A stretch of 25,933 bases of DNA from DASYUM01 sp036001225 (GTDB lineage Bacteria; Methylomirabilota; Methylomirabilia; Rokubacteriales; DASRDR01). The stretch spans positions 1 through 25,933 of the forward strand of contig DASYUM010000187.1 of NCBI GenBank assembly GCA_036001225.1, read 5' to 3'. Shown in pieces: positions 1-7,077 of the stretch. Each line of letters begins with the position of its first letter. The stretch's first letter is position 1. The notes under the pieces were generated by a model. The model was not told where the DNA came from. It did no database searches and saw nothing but the letters and a program-made list of their open reading frames with translations. Made by a program: the position numbers and the translations under genes.

Positions 1-65
1 CAGCGGATTAGGGTCGGGACGGGGAGCTGATGAGCTTGGCGGTGTGGAAGCGGGCGGGGTTGTGG

Positions 66-91
66 GAGGTAAGCTCGAAGGGTGTGTAAAC
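66..91 (+). repeat. Left terminal inverted repeat of the IS
   Basis: Starts GAGGT and contains GGTGTGTAAA at 81-90. It pairs with the right end at 1431-1456. Confidence 0.65.
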
Positions 92-169
92 GAGTGAAGG
101 CGGTGTACCTTTCGGTTCGGCCACGAACCGGACCGGGCGTGGATGCGCCCGGGAAAGGAGACACCGCCC

Positions 170-1426
170 ATGAAGGAGCAGAGCACCGAGCGCCTGAGCG
201 AGTCAAGGCCATCCTGGGAGGACGTGGAGGCCTTCGCCCGGCAGCGCATCCAGACCTGGTTCCAGCGGCTGCTGGAAGAAGAGGTGGAGGAGTTGTTGGG
301 GCGGACGCGCTACGCGCGGCGTGACGGGGTCGACGCGCCGGTGGGGTACCGCAACGGCCTGGGGAAGCCGCGCCGGCTGACCCTGAGCGCGGGGACGATC
401 ACGGTCCGGCGCCCGCGGGTCCGGGGGCTGGCGGAGCGCTTCGAAAGCCGTCTCCTGCCGCTGTTCAAGCGCCGCACCGACACCGTGGGCCAGCTCCTCC
501 CGACGCTCTACCTGCACGGGCTGGCCGAGGGTGACTTCGATCTGGCCCTGCGAGGCCTCCTGGGCGAAGGCGCCCCCTTGTCGGCCAGCTCGATTGCGCG
601 CCTGAAGGCGAGCTGGCAGGCCGAGTACGACGAGTGGAAGACGCGCTCGCTGGTGGACCTGGAGCCCGTGTACCTGTGGGTGGACGGGGTCTACGTCAAG
701 GCGGGGTTCGAGAAGGACAAGGCGGCGATGCTCGTGATCCTCGCCGGCCTGCGCGACGGGCGCAAGATCGTCCTGGCCGTCGAGAGCGGATATCGGGAGT
801 CCACGGAGAGCTGGGCCGCCCTGCTGCGGGACCTCAAGACGCGCGGCCTCCGGCCCCCGCGTCTCGTCGTCGGCGACGGCCCCCTCGGGATCTGGAGCGC
901 GCTGGCCATCGTGTTCCCGCAGGCCCGGCCGCAGCGCTGCTGGAACCACCGGATCCTGAATCTGCTCGACAAGCTGCCGAAGCGGCTGCAGGCCGAGGGC
1001 CGGCAGCTCCTCACCGCGATCCCCTACGCCGAGACGCGGGAGGAGGCCGAGCGCCAGAAGCGGGCGTTCCAAGCGTGGTGCACGAAGAAGGGCGTGACCG
1101 CCGTCGGCCACGCCCTCGAGCAGGACTGGGACCGGCTGGTCGCCTTCTACGAGTTCCCGAAGGCGCACTGGAAGCACCTGCGCACCACGAATCCGGTCGA
1201 GTCGCCGTTCGCGGCCGTCCGGCTGCGCACGGCGGCGGCGAAGCGGTACAAGAAGGTGGAGAACGCGACGGCGGTCATCTGGAAGACGCTGCTGATCGCG
1301 GAGCGAACGTTCCGGCGGCTCGACGCGCCCGAGCTGCTGGCCGAGGTCGCCGAAGGCGTGGTCTACGTCAACGGAGAGCGGGTGAAGCCGAGCCAGAGCA
1401 CGGCCGAGAAGAAGGCCGCCGCCTGA
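170..1426 (+). CDS. IS256-family (Mutator-type) DDE transposase
   Basis: Catalyses cut-and-paste or copy-out transposition of the surrounding element. The 418-residue protein has the usual family length. The DDE acidic residues are visible as D172 (WVDGVYVK), D236 (VVGDGPLG) and E344 (TTNPVES). The diagnostic run HWKHLRTTNPVES sits just before the C-terminal helical part, and an RCWNH motif lies at about 256-260. The ATG at 170 is chosen over an in-frame ATG at 143 because GGAAAGGAG (152-160) gives a good ribosome binding site about 9 bases before it. The frame is open throughout with no internal stop, so the element may still be active. The downstream end is 30 bases past the stop codon. Confidence 0.95.
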   Translation: MKEQSTERLSESRPSWEDVEAFARQRIQTWFQRLLEEEVEELLGRTRYARRDGVDAPVGYRNGLGKPRRLTLSAGTITVRRPRVRGLAERFESRLLPLFKRRTDTVGQLLPTLYLHGLAEGDFDLALRGLLGEGAPLSASSIARLKASWQAEYDEWKTRSLVDLEPVYLWVDGVYVKAGFEKDKAAMLVILAGLRDGRKIVLAVESGYRESTESWAALLRDLKTRGLRPPRLVVGDGPLGIWSALAIVFPQARPQRCWNHRILNLLDKLPKRLQAEGRQLLTAIPYAETREEAERQKRAFQAWCTKKGVTAVGHALEQDWDRLVAFYEFPKAHWKHLRTTNPVESPFAAVRLRTAAAKRYKKVENATAVIWKTLLIAERTFRRLDAPELLAEVAEGVVYVNGERVKPSQSTAEKKAAA

Positions 1427-1430
1427 GCTC

Positions 1431-1456
1431 ATTTACACACCTCTTGACAAGACCTC
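1431..1456 (-). repeat. Right terminal inverted repeat of the IS
   Basis: The reverse complement starts GAGGT and contains GGTGTGTAAA, matching the left end at about 18 of 26 positions. A TTGACA hexamer at 1444-1449 points outward, but no good -10 follows in the flank. Confidence 0.65.
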
Positions 1457-1591
1457 GGTGAGACCCCTGGATCGCTCTCATCCAGGCACTGAGAATCATG
1501 GCAGTCGCAGTATGCCGTCGAGAATAGCCATCACTTGTCCACCAACCCGGCTGCGCGCTGAAGCGGTGACCGGCTCAAAGTCGGACCGCCG

Positions 1592-2230
1592 CTATCGCCA
1601 GCGGAGGACGTGCACGCCTTCCCACCACCAAGGCTGACCGCGATCCTTGCCGGCGAGCTCGATGAGGAGTCTTGCTCTGGGCTGGCGCGCGCGGTAGTCC
1701 CGCATCGCCCGCGCGACCTGCTTCCAGTCCGTGTCGTCGACGATCAGTAGCGCACCCTCGACGAGGTAGGGCTCGACGAGCCGGAGAGCCTCGAACTGCG
1801 ACTCGTAGTCGTGAGCGGCGTCATAGTAGTAGACGCCGATGCGCCGGCCTCCAAGCGCCCCGGCGCGCAGCAGCTCGAAAGCGTCGCCCTCCAGCATCGT
1901 GTAGCCGGAGAGGCCGTAGCGGCGCAGGTTCGCCTCGAGCAGGTCGCGGCTACCGTCGCCCATTGAGAAGTCGTCGATTCCGACGAAGTCGCCCGCGTTG
2001 CCGAGCATCGCGGCGATGAGGCTGAGCCCCGCATACGAGCCGACCTCGACGTAGCTTTCGCCTCCGTTGAGGAGCGAGGCGGCGAGGTTCAGGAGCGCAA
2101 GGTTGTTCTCGCAGGCGAGCCCGCCGACCTCGGCGAGGATCGGCGCGAAGCGGCGGTCGCACGGGTGCTTTGAGCGCGGGTAGTCGTCGGAGAGTCGAGG
2201 CAGGTCGCGCACGAACCGCTCGGGATCCAT
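1592..2230 (-). CDS. Class I SAM-dependent methyltransferase (Methyltransf_24-like)
   Basis: A 212-residue Rossmann-fold methyltransferase. The glycine-rich SAM loop is YVEVGSYAG (60-68), the second-strand acidic motif is VGIDDFS (83-89), a YYYDAAHDYE stretch lies at 134-143, and an IVDDTDW strand (163-169) follows. In Methyltransf_24/CmcI-like families such D/H-rich loops can bind a metal and often act on sugars or small hydroxylated molecules. The substrate here cannot be deduced. It lies between an IS on its 3' side and a miniature inverted-repeat element that begins 31 bases upstream of its start codon. Its original promoter may therefore have been displaced. The ribosome binding site is weak (CCGGAA). 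The gene is intact. Confidence 0.8.
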   Translation of the reverse strand: MDPERFVRDLPRLSDDYPRSKHPCDRRFAPILAEVGGLACENNLALLNLAASLLNGGESYVEVGSYAGLSLIAAMLGNAGDFVGIDDFSMGDGSRDLLEANLRRYGLSGYTMLEGDAFELLRAGALGGRRIGVYYYDAAHDYESQFEALRLVEPYLVEGALLIVDDTDWKQVARAMRDYRARQPRARLLIELAGKDRGQPWWWEGVHVLRWR

Positions 2231-2252
2231 TTCCGGTGTGCGTCCTGCCGGC

Positions 2253-2260
2253 CCCTAGAC
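2253..2260 (+). repeat. Target-site duplication, left copy
   Basis: CCCTAGAC, identical to 2482-2489, directly abutting the inverted-repeat element. Confidence 0.75.
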
Positions 2261-2481
2261 TGTCCTATTCGGGGTTGGTGTTGACACTCTTCCGAGGATC
2301 TCTGGCTGGATTGGGACAAGGGCGTGAAGAGCTCCCCATCCGGGGCGCCCGGCCAAAGATTCGGAAGCAGGGACCGAGCCTTGGCCTCCAGGAGGTCCGT
2401 ACCGGCCCAGAGGCCGCTGTAGGCGAACCACGGAGCTGGCCTTATCCGATGAGACTATCAACACGCACCCCAATCAGGACA
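2261..2481. mobile_element. MITE-like non-autonomous element, 221 bp, with 8-bp target duplication
   Basis: The sequence 2261-2481 is bounded by inverted repeats of 30 bases (2261-2290 and 2452-2481) that agree at 23 of 30 positions. The outermost bases are TGTCCT and, at the other end, AGGACA. It is flanked by a perfect direct repeat CCCTAGAC at 2253-2260 and 2482-2489, as expected for an 8-bp target-site duplication. No transposase is encoded inside, so it would be mobilised in trans. The TG...CA ends and duplication length could fit an IS21-like parent, but that assignment is a guess. Insertion places it immediately after the stop codon of the VOC pseudogene and just upstream of the methyltransferase. 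Confidence 0.8.
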
Positions 2482-2489
2482 CCCTAGAC
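2482..2489 (+). repeat. Target-site duplication, right copy
   Basis: CCCTAGAC. It contains the TAG stop codon (minus strand, 2484-2486) of the VOC pseudogene, so the insertion spared that reading frame. Confidence 0.75.
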
Positions 2490-3013
2490 CATCGTGATGC
2501 CGCGCCGGACCAACTCGGCTTCGAGATCCAGCGGCCTCGTGCCGACAGGCTTGCCACTCGGCACCGTCCAGAAGATCTCGAACTCCAGCCCATCCGGGTC
2601 CTTGGCGTACAGCGACAGCCTCACGCCGTGATCTGACGAGCCGACCAGCGCGCCCGCCCCGATGAGCCGCTGGCGTGCGCGCACCAAGTCGGTGATCTCG
2701 CCAGCCTCCCCGGCGGAGTGGTACATGCGCGTCACCCCCTCGTCGGGCCGCGAGACGCCCGTTTGTTCGAACAACCCGAGGTGATGATCGTCGGGGTGCC
2801 GGGAATCTTCAAGAAGGCCGCGTTGGGGTACCGGGTCTTCACCTCGAGGCCCAGCACGTCGCGGTAGAACCGCACGCTGGGCCCGACATCCGAATGACCA
2901 GCGCGAGGCGCTCCCTCGAGAGCAGCCACAGTATCGGGACGCTCGTCGCGGATCGCGCCGAACGCGACTCGCTCGGCGCGCGTGAAGGCGAAGGGCGAAG
3001 CGGGCACGGCCAA
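2484..3013 (-). pseudogene. VOC-family (glyoxalase/bleomycin-resistance-like) protein, frameshifted
   Basis: Two overlapping minus-strand frames together spell one VOC domain. The upstream piece has SVRFYRDVLGLEVKTRYPNA, the classic first beta-alpha-beta unit. The downstream piece has YAKDPDGLEFEIFW, the classic last strands with the metal-binding Glu. The frame change falls at a CCCC run near 2795-2800: after IPGTP the other frame reads DDHHLGLFEQTGV, the expected continuation including the metal His. A second break is likely near 2896, where LALVI in one frame should continue as SDVGPS in another. Both look like single-base losses in short homopolymers, so assembly error is a real alternative to decay. 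The substrate is unknown. The 3' end abuts the MITE duplication. Confidence 0.7.
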
Positions 3014-3129
3014 TTCTAGCTAAGTCGAACCCGTCGAGCCCGCCCAGAACTCCAGCGACAGACCGACCAAGGGTGCCCGTTCACTTTCGGCGTGGGTACG
3101 TTTTGGGCACGCGAGGCCCTCCGGACCGG

Positions 3130-3150
3130 TTTGTCCGCTCTCTGGACAAA
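3130..3150. repeat. Second short inverted repeat beyond the tRNA terminator
   Basis: TTTGTCC (3130-3136) and GGACAAA (3144-3150) form a 7-bp stem with a 7-base loop. It may be a back-up terminator on the minus strand, overlapping the T-rich tail of the first one. Confidence 0.4.
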
Positions 3151-3184
3151 AGGAAACCCCGCGATTCCGTTGAGAATCGCGGGG
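3148..3184 (-). terminator. Rho-independent terminator of the tRNA-Gly gene
   Basis: A perfect 11-bp stem, CCCCGCGATTC at 3157-3167 with its complement at 3174-3184, closes a 6-base loop. On the minus strand it is followed by TTTCCTTTT. It begins 8 bases after the tRNA 3' end. Confidence 0.85.
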
Positions 3185-3192
3185 TCTCGCGT

Positions 3193-3267
<75 letters not shown>

Positions 3268-3277
3268 ATTCCTGCCG

Positions 3278-3307
3278 ATTCTAGGCGGGCTCCGCCGCCG
3301 ATGTCAA
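3278..3307 (-). promoter_or_regulatory. Promoter of the tRNA-Gly gene
   Basis: The minus strand has TTGACA (3302-3307), an 18-base spacer and TAGAAT (3278-3283), close to the sigma-70 consensus. The expected start point is within a few bases of the mature tRNA 5' end at 3267. Confidence 0.8.
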
Positions 3308-3368
3308 CCGTAGGAACGGCCCCCGTGTAAGATGCGGCGGGGGGGCAGGCCAGCCCCCGGGGGCCTCG

Positions 3369-3821
3369 ATGGGCATCAAGGACTGGCTCGGCCTGGGTCT
3401 CGCCGGCTGGGTCACGCTGGCGTCCCCGGCCTGGGCCTCTGACTACTTCGCGGAAGGCCTGACTCCCGATTCGACCTGGGACGAGATCCTGAAGAGCAAG
3501 GTGAAGGGCGGCGTGCGGAAGCCCGGCGACCCGCGTCACCCGAGCTATGTCGCGTTCCCGTCGCTCAGCTTCGGTGGTGTCTTCGGTGAGCTCCGCTCGG
3601 TCTGTGCCGAGGGCGACGCCCTCCGCCTGGCCGCCCCCCTCGACACCGGGGTCCGCTTGAGAGGGTATCCTCACAGCTACCCCCTCGCTGTCCACCGGGC
3701 GTTCGACAGCCCCAGCGCGCCCGAGCTGATCCTTCTCTTCGAGAAGCGCTTCGAGATCGTGCCCTGCGCGAGGTGGCGTCCGGCCGAATGGGTTCCCGTC
3801 ATGCCGCTGGAGGTCCGTTAG
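3369..3821 (+). CDS. Small secreted protein of unknown function
   Basis: A 150-residue protein I do not recognise. Residues 1-23 form a Sec-type signal peptide: a hydrophobic stretch LGLGLAGWVTLA, then a SPAWA site with cleavage expected before S24. The mature part is about 127 residues with two cysteines, one in RSVCAEGD and one in IVPCARW, that could form a disulfide in the periplasm. No membrane segment or known domain motif is visible. The ribosome binding site is poor (only G-rich sequence before the ATG). It stands alone after the tRNA region. Its stop codon overlaps the convergent stop of the nucleotidyltransferase gene by 4 bases (3818-3821). Confidence 0.65.
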   Translation: MGIKDWLGLGLAGWVTLASPAWASDYFAEGLTPDSTWDEILKSKVKGGVRKPGDPRHPSYVAFPSLSFGGVFGELRSVCAEGDALRLAAPLDTGVRLRGYPHSYPLAVHRAFDSPSAPELILLFEKRFEIVPCARWRPAEWVPVMPLEVR

Positions 3822-5275
3822 CCCGCTTCCGCCTCGCCGCGCCGCAGCCAGGCGAGGGCCTCCTCGCGTGTCCTCACCAGCTCGAGTGCCTGGGCCTCGC
3901 GGGCCCGCCGCAACAGCCGGCCGACGTCGGGACCGGGCGGCAGCCCGAAGGCCGCCATCACGTCCTCGCCCCGCACGAGGGGCGGCGTCTCGGCCTCCCG
4001 CGCCGCCTCGACCTCCCCGCCGAGCAGCGAGTCGAGGAGATCCCGCGTCGCCCCCCGATAGACGGCGGCCGGCGGACGGCCGTCGGTGGCAGCGGCGTCG
4101 GCGATGGTCAGGCAGACGAGGTCCGGCACCTCCTCGCCGACGTCGCGGAAGAACCGGTAGCGGGCGCGGCGGCTGATCTCGGCCAGCATCCCGAGGTGCA
4201 TGGGCCGCAGATGCTGGCGGACCAGGTGCTCGAGGACGCGGGCGGCGCGGCCGGGCCACCGGAGCCGGGCGGCGATGGCGGCCACCCGCTCGGCCCCGAG
4301 CCGGTCGTGGCCGGTGAAGCGGACGCGGCCGTCGGGATCCACGCTGCGCGTCTCGGGCTTGGCGATGTCGTGCAGGAGGACCGCGAGCTTGAGGACCTCG
4401 CGGCGGGTGAGCCCGCCTCCCAGCGACTCCCCCAGGTGCGCCGCCACGCGCGCGTCGTGAGGCGCGAGCAGCCGCAGATCCCCGAGCAGCGCCTCCAGGG
4501 CCTCGAGCGCGCGGAGCGAGTGCTCCCACACGGTGAAGCGGTGGGGCGCCGACTGGGTGGTGGCGGCCATCGCACCCGTCTCCGGCAGGATGCCCGCCAC
4601 CACCGACCAGTCGGCCGCCTGGCGGACGATCGCCCCGCTGGCCGGCCACCGCAGCATGCGCGTCAGCTCGTCGCGGACGCGCTCGGCGGCGACCCCCGCC
4701 AGCGCCGGCACCGCGGCCCGGGCCTGGCGCTCGGTCGCGGCCTCGATGGTGAAGCCGAGGGCGTGGGCCAGGCGGAGGAGCCGCAGCACCCGGACCGGGT
4801 CGTCGGCGAACGCGGACGGCGCGCAGGCCCGGAGCCGGCGGGCGCCGAGATCCTCAAGTCCGCCGGTCGGGTCCACGATGGGCGCGCGCCCCTCCAGCAG
4901 CGCGGCCACCGGCACCGCCAGCGCGTCGATGGTGAAGTCGCGGCCGGCCAGGTCGGCCTCGAGGGTGGACCCGCGGAAGTCGGCGAGGTCCACCATCAGC
5001 GCCGGCGGGCCACTGAGCACCACGCGGGCGATCCCGTGCGGCTCGCCGAGCGGCACGAAGGCGGCGCCCAACCGGTCGGCCAGCCGCCGGGCCGCGTCGA
5101 GGCTGCCGCCCGGCAGCGCCAGGTCCAGGTCGGCCACCGGCGCGCCGCGCAGCGCGTCGCGCACGGCCCCCCCGACGAGCCACGCCGGCCCGTCCACGAC
5201 GTCGAGGGCAGCCGCGAGCACCGCCCGGACCTCACCCAGCATCCGGAGGTCGAGCGTCGGCCGGTCCTGGCTCAT
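3818..5275 (-). CDS. tRNA nucleotidyltransferase / poly(A) polymerase family protein with HD domain
   Basis: A class II CCA-adding-type enzyme of 485 residues that adds or repairs the tRNA 3' CCA, or polyadenylates RNA. The nucleotidyltransferase signature is visible as LVGGAVRDALRG (33-44), the metal-binding pair in VADLDLAL (D49, D51), and GRDFTIDALAVP at about 108-119. The RNA-binding head region follows, with DPVRVLRLLRLAHALGF. An HD phosphohydrolase motif LLHDIAKPET lies in the second half, as in bacterial enzymes with an HD domain. ATG at 5275 is chosen because the conserved N-terminus begins there; a much longer open frame upstream overlaps the divergent transporter gene and is not coding. 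The nearby tRNA-Gly encodes its own CCA, so that tRNA would need repair only. The 5' end is 12 bp from the divergent EamA gene. Confidence 0.9.
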   Translation of the reverse strand: MSQDRPTLDLRMLGEVRAVLAAALDVVDGPAWLVGGAVRDALRGAPVADLDLALPGGSLDAARRLADRLGAAFVPLGEPHGIARVVLSGPPALMVDLADFRGSTLEADLAGRDFTIDALAVPVAALLEGRAPIVDPTGGLEDLGARRLRACAPSAFADDPVRVLRLLRLAHALGFTIEAATERQARAAVPALAGVAAERVRDELTRMLRWPASGAIVRQAADWSVVAGILPETGAMAATTQSAPHRFTVWEHSLRALEALEALLGDLRLLAPHDARVAAHLGESLGGGLTRREVLKLAVLLHDIAKPETRSVDPDGRVRFTGHDRLGAERVAAIAARLRWPGRAARVLEHLVRQHLRPMHLGMLAEISRRARYRFFRDVGEEVPDLVCLTIADAAATDGRPPAAVYRGATRDLLDSLLGGEVEAAREAETPPLVRGEDVMAAFGLPPGPDVGRLLRRAREAQALELVRTREEALAWLRRGEAEAG

Positions 5276-5287
5276 TGACGATGACGC

Positions 5288-6205
5288 GTGGTGACGGTTA
5301 ACGTGGCACCCGTGTCCGAGCGACCGGAGCGGCCCCGCGCGTGGATGGGCTATCTCCTGGTCGCCGCCGCCGCGACGTCGTGGGGCGCCCAGAGCGTCGT
5401 GGCCAAGTTGCTCCTCACCGGCGGCCTGCCGGTCGGCTCGCTGGTCAGCACGCGGACCGCGCTGGCGTCTCTGATGGTGGCGGGCGCGCTGGCCGCCGTC
5501 AAGCCGGCCCTCCTGCGCATCGGCCTGCCCGACCTCGCCCGCGTCGCCCTCCTGGGCATCGTCGGCATGGCGCTCTCGCAGTACACCTACTACGTCGCGC
5601 TGAGCCGCATCCCGGTGGCGACCGCGTTGCTGATCACCTACACGGCTCCCCTGCTGGTCCTGGCGGCGGCCGTGCTCCTCGACGGGGAGCCGCTCCGCGG
5701 TCGGGAAGTCGCCGCCGCCGCCGCGACCCTCCTCGGGGCCGGCCTGGTGGTGCGGGCCTACGATCCGGCGCTGCTCCGGCTCAATGCCCTCGGCCTCGCC
5801 GCCAGCGCGGCGTGCGCGGTCGCCTTCGCCTTCTACAGCATCGCCGCCAAGCGGGTGGCGCCGCGGGTCTCGCCATGGACGATCATCGCGTACTCGCTGA
5901 CGACGGCGGCGGTGTTCTGGCTGCCGCTGGCGCCGCCCTGGCGGCTGCTGCTGGCTCCGCATCCGCTCGCAACCTGGGTCGGCCTCGGCGTGGTCGTCGT
6001 CTTCGGCACCCTGGTGCCCTTTTCCCTCTATCTGACCGGGCTCGCCCGGATCAGCGCTGCCCACGCCAGCGTGACCGCGACGCTGGAGCCGGTGGTGGCC
6101 GCCGCCGTCGCCTACGCCGTCCTCGGCGAGCGCCTGGAGCCGCTTCAGATGGTGGGAGGCGCGCTGGTCCTGACCGGCATCGTCCTGCTCCGCGTGCGGG
6201 CGTGA
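5288..6205 (+). CDS. EamA-family (drug/metabolite transporter) permease
   Basis: An integral inner-membrane transporter of about 305 residues with two EamA repeats of five helices each. The first repeat spans about 20-150 and contains SWGAQSVVAK and TAPLLVLAAAVLLDGEPL. The second spans about 165-303 and contains LEPVVAAAVAYAVLGERL. The shared xP...A...GE motif at the end of each repeat is diagnostic of the family. Members export amino acids, metabolites or drugs; the substrate cannot be told here. The start is uncertain: GTG codons at 5288, 5291, 5303 and 5312 and an ATG at 5345 are all in frame, and none has a clear ribosome binding site. It is divergent from the nucleotidyltransferase with only 12 bp between starts, so the promoters must overlap the coding regions. 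Confidence 0.88.
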   Translation: MVTVNVAPVSERPERPRAWMGYLLVAAAATSWGAQSVVAKLLLTGGLPVGSLVSTRTALASLMVAGALAAVKPALLRIGLPDLARVALLGIVGMALSQYTYYVALSRIPVATALLITYTAPLLVLAAAVLLDGEPLRGREVAAAAATLLGAGLVVRAYDPALLRLNALGLAASAACAVAFAFYSIAAKRVAPRVSPWTIIAYSLTTAAVFWLPLAPPWRLLLAPHPLATWVGLGVVVVFGTLVPFSLYLTGLARISAAHASVTATLEPVVAAAVAYAVLGERLEPLQMVGGALVLTGIVLLRVRA

Positions 6206-6215
6206 CGACGGCCCC

Positions 6216-7067
6216 TCACCCCGACGCGCCCCCGGAGAAGATGCGGGCCGCGTTCTCGTAGAAGATCTTCCGGTAGACGTCGAGCGGGAGGTCGCGGGCC
6301 CAGAGCCCCCGGCGCTCCTCCTCGTAGGGGTACGGGAGATTCGGGAAGTCGCTGCCGAAGAGGATCCGGTCGGCGTGGCGCACCAGGTCGCCGTCCCGGA
6401 CGACGCCCGGATCGATGCCGGTGTAGGGGACCGAGGCGGCGGTCAGCGCCATGGTGGTGTCGAGATGGAGGTTCGGGTGGTGATCGAGGAGCTGGAGGGC
6501 CCGGCGGGTCTCGAAGGCGCCCATGTGGCACAGCACCACGCGGAGTGCCGGGAGCCGGGCGAGCACGCGGGCCAGGCGGGCCAGCCCGGTGTACTCGCCG
6601 ACATGGGGGCCGGTCCCGGCGTGGATCACCAACGTCCGGTCGCGCGCCGCCAGCGTCTCGTAGACCGGCAGGATCCGGGGGTCGTCGGGGAAGAAGCGCT
6701 GGACCTGGATGTGGAGCTTGACGCCGGCGAAGCCGAAGACGCCGCACGCCTCGTCCACGATCGCCGCCGGGTCGTCGTCCTCGGCGTGGACGGTGCCGAG
6801 GGGCACGCCGCCGGGCAACCCGGGCGCGGCATCGCGCAGCCAGCGGTTCAGGTCTCGGGCGATGCCGGGGCGGTGGGCATACGAGAAGAAAGCGAAGCGC
6901 TCGACGCCGGCCCCCCGCAAGGCCTGCCCGATGGCGGCGGGCTCGGTCGGCCCCCGGAGGTTCCAGTGGGTGTGCTCGTCGAACCAGCGGCGGATGGCGG
7001 CGAAGAGGCGCGGCGGGTGGAGATGGGTGTGGGCGTCGAAGTATCGGAACCCCGGCGGGGAGTCCAT
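6216..7067 (-). CDS. Metal-dependent amidohydrolase (Amidohydro_2 type)
   Basis: A 283-residue TIM-barrel hydrolase. The first-strand metal motif is FDAHTHLH (10-17). Later barrel residues are GVKLHIQ, LVIHAGTGPHVG, VVLCHMGAFE and the final-strand aspartate in ILFGSDFPNLPYPYE. This order matches the Amidohydro_2 group of hydrolases and decarboxylases. The reaction here is unknown. The protein ends with the usual YENAARIF helix. ATG 7067 is used because the HxH motif follows at once. It begins 10 bp after the AlkZ-related gene and is probably the last gene of a four-gene operon. A convergent transporter gene ends 10 bp beyond it. Confidence 0.88.
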   Translation of the reverse strand: MDSPPGFRYFDAHTHLHPPRLFAAIRRWFDEHTHWNLRGPTEPAAIGQALRGAGVERFAFFSYAHRPGIARDLNRWLRDAAPGLPGGVPLGTVHAEDDDPAAIVDEACGVFGFAGVKLHIQVQRFFPDDPRILPVYETLAARDRTLVIHAGTGPHVGEYTGLARLARVLARLPALRVVLCHMGAFETRRALQLLDHHPNLHLDTTMALTAASVPYTGIDPGVVRDGDLVRHADRILFGSDFPNLPYPYEEERRGLWARDLPLDVYRKIFYENAARIFSGGASG

Positions 7068-7077
7068 TATCCGCGAC

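Larger units (their letters stand above)
66..1456 (+). mobile_element. IS256-family insertion sequence
   Basis: A complete-looking insertion sequence of about 1.39 kb around one transposase gene. The two ends form imperfect inverted repeats. Both begin GAGGT (66-70 and, reversed, 1452-1456). Both carry GGTGTGTAAA about 10 bases further in (81-90 and, reversed, 1432-1441), followed by GAG after one variable base. In total about 18 of 26 terminal positions agree. A TGTGTAAA motif near position 20 of the terminal repeat is typical of IS256-family ends. I could not find a convincing 8-9 bp target duplication: the flanks are GGTTGTGG on the left and GGTGAGAC on the right. The exact boundaries are therefore inferred from the repeats. 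Confidence 0.75.

Noticed and set aside
203..1432. A 409-codon minus-strand open frame over the IS
   Set aside because: Antisense to the IS256-type transposase with a complete DDE triad.
1444..1472. Outward-facing TTGACA at the IS right end as a hybrid promoter
   Set aside because: The sequence 17-18 bases further gives only a very weak -10, and the next gene is on the opposite strand.
2255..2473. A 72-codon minus-strand frame inside the MITE
   Set aside because: It covers both inverted-repeat ends of the element, has no ribosome binding site and no recognisable protein features.
5276..6064. N-terminal extension of the nucleotidyltransferase frame across the EamA gene
   Set aside because: The extension is Arg/Gln/Gly-rich and antisense to a clear ten-helix transporter. 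The conserved nucleotidyltransferase N-terminus starts at 5275.
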